Shown here piece by piece: positions 44,601 to 53,147 of a stretch of DNA of 64,000 nt; positions within the stretch are counted from its first letter, which is position 1; each line of letters opens with the position of its first letter. The notes under the pieces were generated by a model. That model saw nothing but the letters and a program-made list of their open reading frames with translations. It was not told the DNA's origin and searched no databases. Source of the stretch: Anaerococcus porci. Its GTDB lineage: Bacteria; Bacillota; Clostridia; Tissierellales; Peptoniphilaceae. The DNA is taken from assembly GCF_009696575.1 (NCBI RefSeq), contig NZ_VULQ01000003.1:1-64000 (forward strand), in the 5' to 3' direction. The translations under genes and the position numbers were made by a program.

Positions 44601-45707
44601 TTAAATTTTATTATCTATTCTTTTTCCTGTTTCAGGATCAAATAAGAATATTTTATCACTATTTAAATATACACTGATTTCTTGATCTATATCATAAGAT
44701 AAGTTATCAAAATCTCTAATAATTATCTCATTTCCATTAAAATCTGTATATATTACCTTTTCGCTTCCCAGAGATTCAACAACAACGACTTTTGTTTTGA
44801 TTTCTATATCTTTTTCACTATTTCTTTTAATATTTATATGTTCAGGTCTTATAGCAAGTTTAATATTACTTTTACCAAAAGCCTTAATAGTATATGACTT
44901 AATATTTGTAAAAAGCTCTTCTGGAAAATTTACTAAGCTATTTTCTAATTTAACTTCTTTTTCATCTATATACATATTAAGCATATTTATCCTAGGAGAA
45001 CCTATAAAACCAGCTACAAATTCGTTGATTGGATTTTCATAAAGATTAACTGGACTGTCTACTTGTTGAATTATTCCATCTTTCATTACTACAATCCTGT
45101 CCCCCAAGGTCATAGCCTCAGTTTGGTCATGAGTTACATATATAAATGTTGTATTGAGCTCTTTATGTAGTTTATTTATCTCAGTTCTCATTTGAGTCCT
45201 AAGTTTTGCATCTAAATTACTTAAAGGCTCATCCATTAAAAACACTTCCGGATTTCTCACCATTGCTCGACCTAAAGCTACTCTTTGGTTTTGTCCACCT
45301 GATAATTGGCTAGGTTTTCTGTCAAGATAAGATTCTAATTGCAATAACTTAGCAGCCTGACTTATTTTTTCTTTAATTTCTTCTTTAGAAAATTTTTGAT
45401 TTTTTAAAGCATATGCCATGTTATTATATACAGTCATATGTGGATATAAAGCATAATTTTGAAAAACCATGGCAATATTTCTATCTTTAGGTTCTACATC
45501 ATTGATTACCTTGCCATTTATTTTAATTTCTCCACTACTTATGTCTTCAAGGCCTGCTAACATCCTCAAGGTTGTGGATTTTCCACAACCTGATGGGCCT
45601 ACAAATACAATAAATTCATTGTTTTGTACACATAAATTAAAATCTGTTACAGCATGATATCCATTTTCATATATTTTATTTACATTAATAAATTCTATAT
45701 TACTCAT
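44601..45707 (-). CDS. Sugar ABC transporter ATP-binding protein (MsmK/UgpC type)
   Basis: This 368-residue ATPase has the Walker A GPSGCGKSTT, Q-loop FQNYALYPHMTV, signature LSGGQNQRVALGRA, Walker B VFLMDEPLSNLDAKLR and the switch His in VTHDQTEA, followed by a C-terminal regulatory TOBE domain (about 240-368). This is the energising subunit of CUT1-family sugar importers. The gene overlaps the oxidoreductase gene by eight bases and is the last of the transporter operon. Many Firmicutes share one MsmK among several importers, but here it is encoded inside the operon. Confidence 0.95.
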   Translation of the reverse strand: MSNIEFINVNKIYENGYHAVTDFNLCVQNNEFIVFVGPSGCGKSTTLRMLAGLEDISSGEIKINGKVINDVEPKDRNIAMVFQNYALYPHMTVYNNMAYALKNQKFSKEEIKEKISQAAKLLQLESYLDRKPSQLSGGQNQRVALGRAMVRNPEVFLMDEPLSNLDAKLRTQMRTEINKLHKELNTTFIYVTHDQTEAMTLGDRIVVMKDGIIQQVDSPVNLYENPINEFVAGFIGSPRINMLNMYIDEKEVKLENSLVNFPEELFTNIKSYTIKAFGKSNIKLAIRPEHINIKRNSEKDIEIKTKVVVVESLGSEKVIYTDFNGNEIIIRDFDNLSYDIDQEISVYLNSDKIFLFDPETGKRIDNKI

Positions 45708-46950
45708 CTAGTCTCCTAATGAAATCATCAATTTCAACAACTTTTGATTCTTTTCTTGCCTGTTCTGATGCAAAACACATCATGTGACTCATTATAGATT
45801 CTTCTGCTCCAGTTTTAACAACTTCACTTTCTCCATGACATGCTTCATAAAAGGCTTTTATTATTCCATAGTCTGCTCCGCCATGACCTGAAGCATTGCT
45901 TATAACTTGGTATCTTTCTTCTTTATAGCTTTTAAATCTTTTAACCTTAATTATTTGATCACAGTCATCTGCTATAATTTCACCTTCTGTGCCCATAATC
46001 TTAATATTTCTATGTACATCATTAGAAAAGGCTGAAAGATTAAATACCACTTCAACATCATCTTCAAATTCTATGGAGATTGCTTGATGATCACATACGT
46101 TGTTATCACATTTATAAACACATCTTCCATAAGGTCCTTCTCTTAAAGCTTTCTCCAGACCCTCTTTTGTCCTTGTAACATCAACAACATCGCGCCAGCC
46201 AAGTCCTGGATATCCTGTATAGAAGTCCTTAACCGAAAATACACATGTATCTTTATACTTACAATCAAGACACCTATCTGCTGCACCACTAGGTTCATTT
46301 TCTTTTTTAAAATAAGATAGTTTCCCAAAAGATGTAATATATTTTGGTTTTTTTCCTGTAAGGTATATTAAAATATCCATATCATGGCATGATTTTTGTA
46401 GAATTAAAGGTGAAGATAGATCTTCATTTCTCCAATTTCCTCTTACAAAAGAATGAGCAAAGTGAAAATATCCTATATTTTCATTATGATTTATAGAAAG
46501 AACTCTTCCTATGGCATTAGAGTCTATAAGTTCTTTGATTTTTACAAAAAATGGTGAGTATCTTAAGACATGACATATCATAAATACCCTATCCTTTTTC
46601 TTAGCTTTTTTGGCAATATTGAATACTTCATGAGCGTTTGGACTTATTGGTTTTTCAAGCAATATATTTAAATCATAATCTAAAGCTTTCATACATACGT
46701 CATAATGATCCCTATCTGGTGTTGCTATTATTAAGGTATCCACAAATCTTTCTTCATCCATTTTTTCAAAAAAATCTTTATAGTCTGTAAATATGTAGCA
46801 ATCATCAATATTAAATTCTTTTTTACAAGCTTCAAGCTTTTTCTCATCAATATCTACAAAAGATTTTATTTCTACATCCCCATATTCTCTTAAAAGTCTG
46901 GCATAGGCAATTCTTCCCCTATGTCCTGCTCCAATTACTCCTAATTTCAT
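45700..46950 (-). CDS. Gfo/Idh/MocA-family oxidoreductase with a Cys-rich insertion, in the sugar importer operon
   Basis: This 416-residue protein has an N-terminal NAD(P)-binding Rossmann domain (LGVIGAGHRGRIAYARLL; LLEKPISPN with the conserved Lys) and a C-terminal alpha/beta substrate domain with QKSCHDMDILIYL. An insertion with CLDCKYKDTC and a later CVYKCDNNVCDH (about 225-295) could bind a metal. Members oxidise sugars or their derivatives; some (for example GH109) cleave glycosides through transient oxidation. Its place between permease and ATPase genes suggests it acts on the imported sugar, possibly a Gal-GalNAc disaccharide or glycopeptide. The reaction is not known. Confidence 0.85.
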   Translation of the reverse strand: MKLGVIGAGHRGRIAYARLLREYGDVEIKSFVDIDEKKLEACKKEFNIDDCYIFTDYKDFFEKMDEERFVDTLIIATPDRDHYDVCMKALDYDLNILLEKPISPNAHEVFNIAKKAKKKDRVFMICHVLRYSPFFVKIKELIDSNAIGRVLSINHNENIGYFHFAHSFVRGNWRNEDLSSPLILQKSCHDMDILIYLTGKKPKYITSFGKLSYFKKENEPSGAADRCLDCKYKDTCVFSVKDFYTGYPGLGWRDVVDVTRTKEGLEKALREGPYGRCVYKCDNNVCDHQAISIEFEDDVEVVFNLSAFSNDVHRNIKIMGTEGEIIADDCDQIIKVKRFKSYKEERYQVISNASGHGGADYGIIKAFYEACHGESEVVKTGAEESIMSHMMCFASEQARKESKVVEIDDFIRRLDE

Positions 46951-46953
46951 AGT

Positions 46954-47790
46954 TTATCCTTTCATTCCACTTGTTGCTAAACTTTCTATAAATTGCTTTT
47001 GAAATATAGCAAATAATAATATCATAGGCCAAATTGAGATAAGAGCACTAGCCATATAAACAGGGTAATTTACTGCATATTGTCCTGTTGAAGCTAAGTT
47101 TGCTAATCCTACTGATAGAGTTTGTTTCTCTGGTAAAGTATTAACTATTAATGGCCACATTAAATTGTTCCATGTAAATAATAAACAAGTTATTATCAGT
47201 GTAACTATGCCTGGCTTCACTATAGGAAGGCATATATCTTTAAAGATTTTAAATTGTCCAGACCCATCTATTCTAGCAGCCTCCTCCAATTCTTTAGGTA
47301 TTTGGCTAAAGAATTGTCTCATTAAAAATGTGCCAAAAGCTGAAAACATAGAAGGTAAGACCAAAGCTGTTATTGTATTTAGTAATCTTAATTTATTCAT
47401 TATTTGAAATTGTGGTACTAAAAATATTTGTGAAGGTACCATTAAGATTGACATGATAAGAATAAATATTGCATTTTTAAACGGGAAATCTATCCTCGCA
47501 AATGCGTATCCAGCCATAGTGCACATTGTCACCTGTCCTATTGTTGTAATTACAGCATATAATACTGTGTTCTTAAATAGAACTGGGAAATTTAGCTTAC
47601 TTAAACTTTCCGAAAAATTTGATATTTGAGGGCTACTTGGAAATATCTTTGGAGGAATTTGCATAGATTCACTAAGTGTTTTTAAAGATGTAAGTATCAT
47701 CCATAAAAATGGCAAAACAGTAAATACTATACCTATTAGAAGTACTACATGTATCATGATTTTTCTCCAACCTTTAATTTTCAATTCCAC
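46954..47790 (-). CDS. Sugar ABC transporter permease, MalG/CUT1 type
   Basis: This 278-residue inner subunit has six membrane helices and the EAA loop near the C-terminal half (ELEEAARIDGSGQFKIFKDI, then CLPIVKPGIVTL), the site that contacts the ATPase. It overlaps the upstream permease gene by 17 bases, so the two are translationally coupled and form a heterodimer. The strong similarity of layout to MalG places it in the CUT1 family of oligosaccharide importers. A Gal-GalNAc disaccharide is inferred as the cargo from the regulon context. Confidence 0.94.
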   Translation of the reverse strand: MELKIKGWRKIMIHVVLLIGIVFTVLPFLWMILTSLKTLSESMQIPPKIFPSSPQISNFSESLSKLNFPVLFKNTVLYAVITTIGQVTMCTMAGYAFARIDFPFKNAIFILIMSILMVPSQIFLVPQFQIMNKLRLLNTITALVLPSMFSAFGTFLMRQFFSQIPKELEEAARIDGSGQFKIFKDICLPIVKPGIVTLIITCLLFTWNNLMWPLIVNTLPEKQTLSVGLANLASTGQYAVNYPVYMASALISIWPMILLFAIFQKQFIESLATSGMKG

Positions 47791-48685
47791 CCACCCACTT
47801 TCTTTGTATTTTTAATTGTAAAAATGTTAATATCATTATAATTATAAATAGAATTGTAGCTATTGCGGCTCCATATCCCTTTCTACCAAAATCAATAGCT
47901 GATTGATAAAATAGGTATACTATAGTTTGAGTACTCTTTAAGGCTGGAGATGTTTTTGTAATCATCATAAATACAATATCAAATACTTGAAGACTTGATA
48001 TCATTGATGTTGTTAAAACAAATACTAAAGTAGGGGCTACTAAGGGAACAGTGATAGTGAAAAATTGTTTAATTTCACTTGCTCCATCTAATTTAGCAGC
48101 TTCATAATATTGTTTAGGAATAGACTGCATCCCCGCAAGAAAATAAACTATATTCATACCTAAACTCATCCAAATTCCAACAACTATAATACACAACAAA
48201 GCCGTATCATTATCAGCTATCCATGCTCTAGGTTCTCCACCAAAAAGCATTATAAATTGATTTAATAAACCATATTGTCCATTGTAAATCCATTTCCAAA
48301 TCATAGCTACCGCTGCAGGCATTGTTACTGCTGGCAAAAAATATAAGGTTCTATAAATTCCTACTCCCTTAATATTTTTATTCAATAAATTAGCTATAGA
48401 CATTGATATAAGAACAGAGATTGGAACTGTGATTATAGTATATTTTAGAGTATTTCTTAAAGATAGATAAAAATTTTCATCTTTAAATAACTCTTTATAA
48501 TTATCAAATCCTACAGGATTCCAAACTCCAAATGAATTCAAGTCTGTGAACGAATAAAAAATATTTTGAAAAAAAGGAATTATAAAAAATATAGTTAATC
48601 CCAACAATACTGGGAGTATCATTAGATACCCCCACATTGCCAAGCGAAGATTATATTTTTTTCTTTTCTTTTTTTTAATCTTCAT
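47774..48685 (-). CDS. Sugar ABC transporter permease, MalF/CUT1 type
   Basis: This 303-residue permease has six membrane helices, a very basic N-terminus (KIKKKKRKKY) and the EAA loop (YYEAAKLDGASEIKQFFTIT, then VPLVAPTLVFVL). It pairs with the MalG-type subunit encoded next. It lies 19 bases after the binding-protein gene. The order binding protein, MalF-type, MalG-type is the standard CUT1 order. Confidence 0.94.
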   Translation of the reverse strand: MKIKKKKRKKYNLRLAMWGYLMILPVLLGLTIFFIIPFFQNIFYSFTDLNSFGVWNPVGFDNYKELFKDENFYLSLRNTLKYTIITVPISVLISMSIANLLNKNIKGVGIYRTLYFLPAVTMPAAVAMIWKWIYNGQYGLLNQFIMLFGGEPRAWIADNDTALLCIIVVGIWMSLGMNIVYFLAGMQSIPKQYYEAAKLDGASEIKQFFTITVPLVAPTLVFVLTTSMISSLQVFDIVFMMITKTSPALKSTQTIVYLFYQSAIDFGRKGYGAAIATILFIIIMILTFLQLKIQRKWVGGIEN

Positions 48686-48704
48686 ATAATCACATTCCTA
48701 TTGA

Positions 48705-49988
48705 TTAATTTTGTTCCTTTTCTAAGGCATCATTCATTTTTTGGGCTAAATCTTTCAAAACATCCTTTACTGGTTTATTAAATGAATACATCTCATTTAT
48801 TGCATCTTCTTCATATGCATTCCAAACAGGTGTATTTTTACTAACTGGGTATGGAACAGAGTATTCCAATTCGTCTACAAAAGCTTTTAGATTCTTATCA
48901 GGATAAGATTTTTCCCAAGTTTCCAAAACTTTATTGTTAGCTGGTATAACAGTAGCTTTTTCAGCCCACATTTCATTTACTTCTTTGGAGCCAAGATAAG
49001 CTAAAAAGTCTAAGGCTTGATCTTTGTTTTTTGAACCCTTTGCTAAACAATATGAAAGACCATGAATAGTAGCAGCTCTTTCTTTAATTTTAGGCATTAT
49101 TTCAAGATCTATATCTTTACTTATATTTTCATCACCTAAATATTCTGGAATCCTCCAACTTCCTGAATAAATCATAGCTATCTTACCAGCCTTAAACAAA
49201 TCTGTATCATTGGTATCTGTAAGTGTTTTAAGATCCGGTGAATATCCTTTTTCTCCTATATCAATCCATCTTTGAATACCATCATAAGCTTCTTCTGTGT
49301 CATAGCCTGACTTTGTCTTATCTTTATTGATAATATATCCACCACATTGAGGTATAGTATCATAATATCCTTCTTGAGTCGCAGGTTTAAATGAAGTTCC
49401 CCAAATTCCCTTGTCCTTATCTGTTAATTGTTCTGCTGCCTTTACAAAATCATCCCAAGTCCAATCTTTGTTTGGATAACTAACGCCTTTTTCATCAAAT
49501 AATTTTTTATTATAGAAAAGAGCTGTTAGATCCCAATCTTTTGGAATACCATATAAATGATTATCATATGTGTATAAGTTGATTAATCCCTCAGGATAAT
49601 CTTCTTTTTTTATTCCCATCTTATCTAGATAATCATCTAGGGGTTCAATTACTCCATTACTTACAAATTTTATAAAATTAGGTCCATTCATTGTAAATAT
49701 ATCTGGCATAACATCACCTTGGGCTTGGGTTTCTAATTTTGTGAAATGATCTTTAAATGTTGTCTCTTCTATTTGTATATCTACTCCAGGATTTTTTTCT
49801 TCATATTTTTTTTCGATATCCTTCATTGTTGCAATTTGATCTGGATTCCACATGGCAATACGAACAACGTTTTCCCCAGATTTAGAACTCTTCTCTTCTG
49901 AGCTAGGATTTTTAGAATCTTTGTTTCCACATCCTGTAACCAATAGTGCTAACGACATACACAAGGCAAACTTTTTCCATAATTTCAT
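48705..49988 (-). CDS. Sugar ABC transporter substrate-binding lipoprotein (CUT1 type)
   Basis: This 427-residue protein has a lipoprotein signal peptide with the lipobox LLVTGC (modified Cys at about residue 20) followed by a Ser/Lys-rich linker and the type I extracellular solute-binding fold: VVRIAMWNPDQIATMKDIEK, MPDIFTMNGPNFIKFVSNGV, LYGIPKDWDLTALFYNKKLF and later AMIYSGSWRIPEYL. It captures a sugar outside the membrane. It is the first gene of the operon and follows a promoter with the TGGTAATTACC operator, so its expression should rise together with GH101. Confidence 0.95.
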   Translation of the reverse strand: MKLWKKFALCMSLALLVTGCGNKDSKNPSSEEKSSKSGENVVRIAMWNPDQIATMKDIEKKYEEKNPGVDIQIEETTFKDHFTKLETQAQGDVMPDIFTMNGPNFIKFVSNGVIEPLDDYLDKMGIKKEDYPEGLINLYTYDNHLYGIPKDWDLTALFYNKKLFDEKGVSYPNKDWTWDDFVKAAEQLTDKDKGIWGTSFKPATQEGYYDTIPQCGGYIINKDKTKSGYDTEEAYDGIQRWIDIGEKGYSPDLKTLTDTNDTDLFKAGKIAMIYSGSWRIPEYLGDENISKDIDLEIMPKIKERAATIHGLSYCLAKGSKNKDQALDFLAYLGSKEVNEMWAEKATVIPANNKVLETWEKSYPDKNLKAFVDELEYSVPYPVSKNTPVWNAYEEDAINEMYSFNKPVKDVLKDLAQKMNDALEKEQN

Positions 49989-50053
49989 ATTTTTCTCCTC
50001 TCCATTCTAAGTCATAAATGATGAAATATTTATGACTTAAATGTTTTTATGTA

Positions 50054-50101
50054 TGGTAATTACCTTATCTTTAGTATAATACAGTTCTTTAATGTAGTCA
50101 A
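50054..50101 (-). promoter_or_regulatory. Promoter and GntR-type operator of the sugar ABC operon
   Basis: On the minus strand TTGACT (50096-50101) and TATACT (50073-50078) are 17 bases apart. Seven bases further lies AGGTAATTACCA (50054-50065), one mismatch from the palindrome at the GH101 promoter. Confidence 0.82.
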
Positions 50102-50130
50102 GTTTTTTTAATATTATATAATATTAAAAA

Positions 50131-50150
50131 TGGGCCCTATTAAGGACCCA
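50131..50150 (-). terminator. Terminator after lacD
   Basis: On the minus strand TGGGTCC and GGGCCCA pair around TTAATA, followed by a T-run. It separates the kinase-lacC-lacD operon from the ABC operon promoter. Confidence 0.75.
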
Positions 50151-50161
50151 CTTGTGTTTTT

Positions 50162-51142
50162 TTATTCTTCAATTTTATCAAAAACTGATTTTGCTGTTTC
50201 TTTTAATACTTTGTTTAAGCTTTGTATATTATCCAAGCCTTGAGTATTTAACCATTTTATTGCATCATCATCAGATTTAGCGAATTCTTCAACTCCACCC
50301 TTCCATGTAGCTCTTCCACAAAGTACTCCATTAAATTCTGAGCCTGCTTCCTTTGCAAATTTAAGTGTTTCTTTGAATAAGTCTGCGCTTACCCCACCTG
50401 ATAAGAAGATAAAAGGAATTTTGCTTATATCTGATTGTTCTTTGAAAAATTTAGAAGCTTCTTCTTGGCTATAGACAACTTCTTTTCCATATCCTTCGAC
50501 AAAATTCATATTTACTGGAGTTTCAAGTTTTAAGACATCAATCTTATATCTTTCATCTTGAAAGTCTTTAACTGCTGCATTTACCTTGTGAGGTCTAACT
50601 TTTGCAAATTCAGCACTTTTACTATCTTCTATTTTTTCATCATAGACTATTAGTTCAAGGAAAAATGGAAGTCCTAAAGCTTCACATTCATAACCTATCC
50701 TTTCAATAAAGGCCTTTTTCTTATCATTTGTTTCTTTACTTTGATCTACATCATAGTAAAGAAGAATCTTTATAGCTTCTCCCCCTAGTTCTTTAAGCCT
50801 TAAAACTGAACATCCATCTATAAGTTTTGGTAGTCTTTCAGGATCATTTTTATCAAAACCAGTTACTTCATAACTAATCAAGAGTCCTGCATTTTCATCC
50901 CTTACCTTTATTGCTTCAAGTCCATATATTGGATCTAGTAAGATTGATGATGAATATTTTGTTAATTGTTTAGAAACTAATGATTTAAATCTTGAAATAT
51001 CTTCTACATTGTTTAAATTTTCATCAAAAGCTCCTATCATTTTTTCCATTGAGCCTCTTTGATCTATAGCAAGGGCTGCTATTACTCCATTTTCATTAGC
51101 AAGCTTTTTTAAATTTTCTACCTTTTCTTTTGAAATTTTCAT
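50162..51142 (-). CDS. lacD: Tagatose-1,6-bisphosphate aldolase
   Basis: This 326-residue class I aldolase splits tagatose-1,6-bisphosphate into dihydroxyacetone phosphate and glyceraldehyde-3-phosphate. It has the LacD family segments AALAIDQRGSMEKMIG, SILLDPIYGLEAIKVRD, LLYYDVDQS, VDVLKLETPVN-type IDVLKLETPVNMNF with the Schiff-base Lys, and FIFLSGGVSADLFKETL. The length is typical. It starts one base after the lacC stop codon. It completes the lower tagatose pathway; the source of tagatose-6-phosphate here is most likely AgaS because LacAB are absent. Confidence 0.95.
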   Translation of the reverse strand: MKISKEKVENLKKLANENGVIAALAIDQRGSMEKMIGAFDENLNNVEDISRFKSLVSKQLTKYSSSILLDPIYGLEAIKVRDENAGLLISYEVTGFDKNDPERLPKLIDGCSVLRLKELGGEAIKILLYYDVDQSKETNDKKKAFIERIGYECEALGLPFFLELIVYDEKIEDSKSAEFAKVRPHKVNAAVKDFQDERYKIDVLKLETPVNMNFVEGYGKEVVYSQEEASKFFKEQSDISKIPFIFLSGGVSADLFKETLKFAKEAGSEFNGVLCGRATWKGGVEEFAKSDDDAIKWLNTQGLDNIQSLNKVLKETAKSVFDKIEE

Positions 51143-51143
51143 A

Positions 51144-52076
51144 TTATATCTCCTTTATGCTTATTTTTTCATAATACTTATCAAAATCATTCATATTTAC
51201 ATGAGCTATTTCTTCATTTAGGACATTCAAAAGTCCACAATTCATAGATTTTCTTATAAAATCTTCGCCACTTTCTTTATTAAAAATTGCAGATATAGCA
51301 CCTGCAAGACTTGAATCTCCACTTCCTACTGGATTTAGTGCCTCTACTTTTGGAACAGCTGTTTTATAAATTTTATCATTTATTTTAACTACCGCTCCAC
51401 TAGCTCCTTGACTAACAATAATATATTTTATTTCAGATAAGACAGAATTTGAAAATATTTCTTTTATTTTTTCATCTTCTTCTGGGAATTTCTTACCAAT
51501 TATATCTATAATTTCCTTTTCATTTGGTTTTATAAGATCAGGTTTAAAATCTGCATTTACTAAATCTTTGAGTGTTGAGCCTGATGTATCAAGGGCTACA
51601 AATATATTTTCATTTTTTGCAAATTCAATAATTTTCTTATAAAAATTTGAATCAAGGCCTTTTGGAAGTGAGCCTGATATACTTATAATATCTAAATTAT
51701 TAGCAATTTCTTTAAGATGGGCTAAAAATTCATCTTCTTTTTCTTTAGAAACTTCTGGGCCCTTTTCAAGTATTTCTGTTTGCTTGCCATCATGTAAAAT
51801 AGCTATGCAATTTCTTGTTTCATCATCTAACTTTATAAAATCATGAGATATTTTTCTCTCATCTAATCTTTTTTCGATAAACTCGCCAAGCTTTCCACCA
51901 ATAAAGCCTGAATTTGTAACATCTTCACCTAATTCTTTTAGTACATAGGATACATGGATTCCCTTTCCTCCAGCATCTTTTTCTACCTTAGCTGTCCTAT
52001 TTACATCATCTATAACAAAACCATCTAATTTGTAGGATATATCTACAGAAGGATTGGCAGTTATGGTTAAAATCAT
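51144..52076 (-). CDS. lacC: Tagatose-6-phosphate kinase / 1-phosphofructokinase family (LacC)
   Basis: This 310-residue PfkB-family kinase has the N-terminal LTITANPSVDISYKLDGFVI, the GGKGIHVSYVLKELG motif, and the C-terminal ATP-binding signature VEALNPVGSGDSSLAGAIS with the catalytic Asp. LacC and 1-phosphofructokinase (FruK) are close relatives; the neighbouring lacD gene makes tagatose-6-phosphate kinase the better call. It overlaps the upstream sugar kinase gene by four bases (ATGA), so the three genes form one coupled operon. Confidence 0.92.
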   Translation of the reverse strand: MILTITANPSVDISYKLDGFVIDDVNRTAKVEKDAGGKGIHVSYVLKELGEDVTNSGFIGGKLGEFIEKRLDERKISHDFIKLDDETRNCIAILHDGKQTEILEKGPEVSKEKEDEFLAHLKEIANNLDIISISGSLPKGLDSNFYKKIIEFAKNENIFVALDTSGSTLKDLVNADFKPDLIKPNEKEIIDIIGKKFPEEDEKIKEIFSNSVLSEIKYIIVSQGASGAVVKINDKIYKTAVPKVEALNPVGSGDSSLAGAISAIFNKESGEDFIRKSMNCGLLNVLNEEIAHVNMNDFDKYYEKISIKEI

Positions 52077-52987
52077 ATTATTGCCCCTTTTTCATAATAT
52101 TTTTTGGCTAGAATTAAAGAACCTTCAATAGGAGTTGTATAAGGCTCAATTATTTCTATATTGTTTTTTATATGCTTTTCAATAGCCTCTATAAGTTTAT
52201 TTCCTAATTTATATACTCCACCTGAGTAAGAAACTTTAACACAACCATCAAAATCAAGTTTATTTATAAGACTGTCTATAGTTAAGGCAGCTTCATAGCC
52301 TACTTTGTCTAAAAGTTCTATGGCATACTTGTCGTTTTTTTCTAATGCTGGGTTTAATAGCCTTGCACAATTTGCTATTTCATCCCTTTTCATCTTTTCT
52401 GCTATATCTATCAGTTCAACATCATCTTTTATGCCTAATTCATTTTTTACCAATTCATATATATAAGTTTTTTCTATTCTTCCATCACTCATTTTTGTGA
52501 ATAAATTCAAAATATTCTTACCTATAAAGTAAGCACTGGCTTCATCTCCTAGAAAAGGTCCCCATCCACCTGATCTATCTGAATTTCCTTTATCATCTAC
52601 ACCAAAGGCTATAGAGCCTGTCCCTAAAACAAGATTTATACCTGCTTGTGCGTTTAAGGATCCAGACCATCCATTAACACAGTCATTTCCCATCTTGTAC
52701 TTACCTTTGCCCAAAAATTCATCAAAGAATTCTTCCATGAATTTTTCGTTTTCAGGATATTGACCATAGCCTGGTATAGCCAAAAAGGAAAAATCAATAT
52801 CTTCAATCTTTATTTTTGCATTATCACAAAGTTTATTTATAGCTTTTGTAACGTTATCACTAAATTCATCCCTAGTGATTTGCTTTAGGTGAATAGTATT
52901 AGTTTTCTCTTTAAAATGTTTATTGTCAACACATAAAAGATAATCTGTTTTTGTACCACCACCGTCTACTCCCAAGAATATAGACAT
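52073..52987 (-). CDS. BadF/BadG-type sugar kinase, likely N-acetylgalactosamine (or N-acetylglucosamine) kinase
   Basis: This 304-residue actin-fold kinase has the phosphate-1 motif FLGVDGGGTKTDYLLCVD, a second motif at NLVLGTGSIAFGVDDKG with SGGWGPFLGDEASAYFIGKN, and the adenosine motif VSYSGGVYKLGNKLIEAI. This pattern is that of the N-acetylhexosamine kinase group within the BcrAD_BadFG family. The substrate is inferred from context: an ABC importer brings in unphosphorylated sugar, so a cytosolic kinase is needed before AgaS, LacC and LacD can act; the GalNAc kinase AgaK of Shewanella belongs to the same superfamily. It is the first gene of the operon. A deacetylase (NagA) is not in the window. 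Confidence 0.88.
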   Translation of the reverse strand: MSIFLGVDGGGTKTDYLLCVDNKHFKEKTNTIHLKQITRDEFSDNVTKAINKLCDNAKIKIEDIDFSFLAIPGYGQYPENEKFMEEFFDEFLGKGKYKMGNDCVNGWSGSLNAQAGINLVLGTGSIAFGVDDKGNSDRSGGWGPFLGDEASAYFIGKNILNLFTKMSDGRIEKTYIYELVKNELGIKDDVELIDIAEKMKRDEIANCARLLNPALEKNDKYAIELLDKVGYEAALTIDSLINKLDFDGCVKVSYSGGVYKLGNKLIEAIEKHIKNNIEIIEPYTTPIEGSLILAKKYYEKGAII

Positions 52988-53037
52988 AGGCCCTCCTATA
53001 AATGTTTTATATTGTTTGTTTTTATATCTATGATATA

Positions 53038-53066
53038 ATAATATAGTAAAGATATTTAATTGTCAA
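53038..53066 (-). promoter_or_regulatory. Promoter of the kinase-lacC-lacD operon
   Basis: On the minus strand TTGACA (53061-53066) and TATTAT (53038-53043) are 17 bases apart. No TGGTAAYTACCA palindrome follows; the spacer to the gene has AAACA repeats (AAACAAACAATATAAAACA) that may be sites for the divergent DeoR regulator. Confidence 0.7.
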
Positions 53067-53147
53067 TAGTGAAAATCCATATTTTCAAGGATTTGATATA
53101 AATTAATAATGAACAATTTAAAACATTTATTTTTAAAGAGGTATAAG

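Noticed and set aside
50162-52076. Lactose/galactose tagatose-6-phosphate operon (lacABCD)
   Set aside because: lacA, lacB, lacE, lacF and lacG are absent, while AgaS and an N-acetylhexosamine-type kinase are present, so an amino-galactose source fits better.
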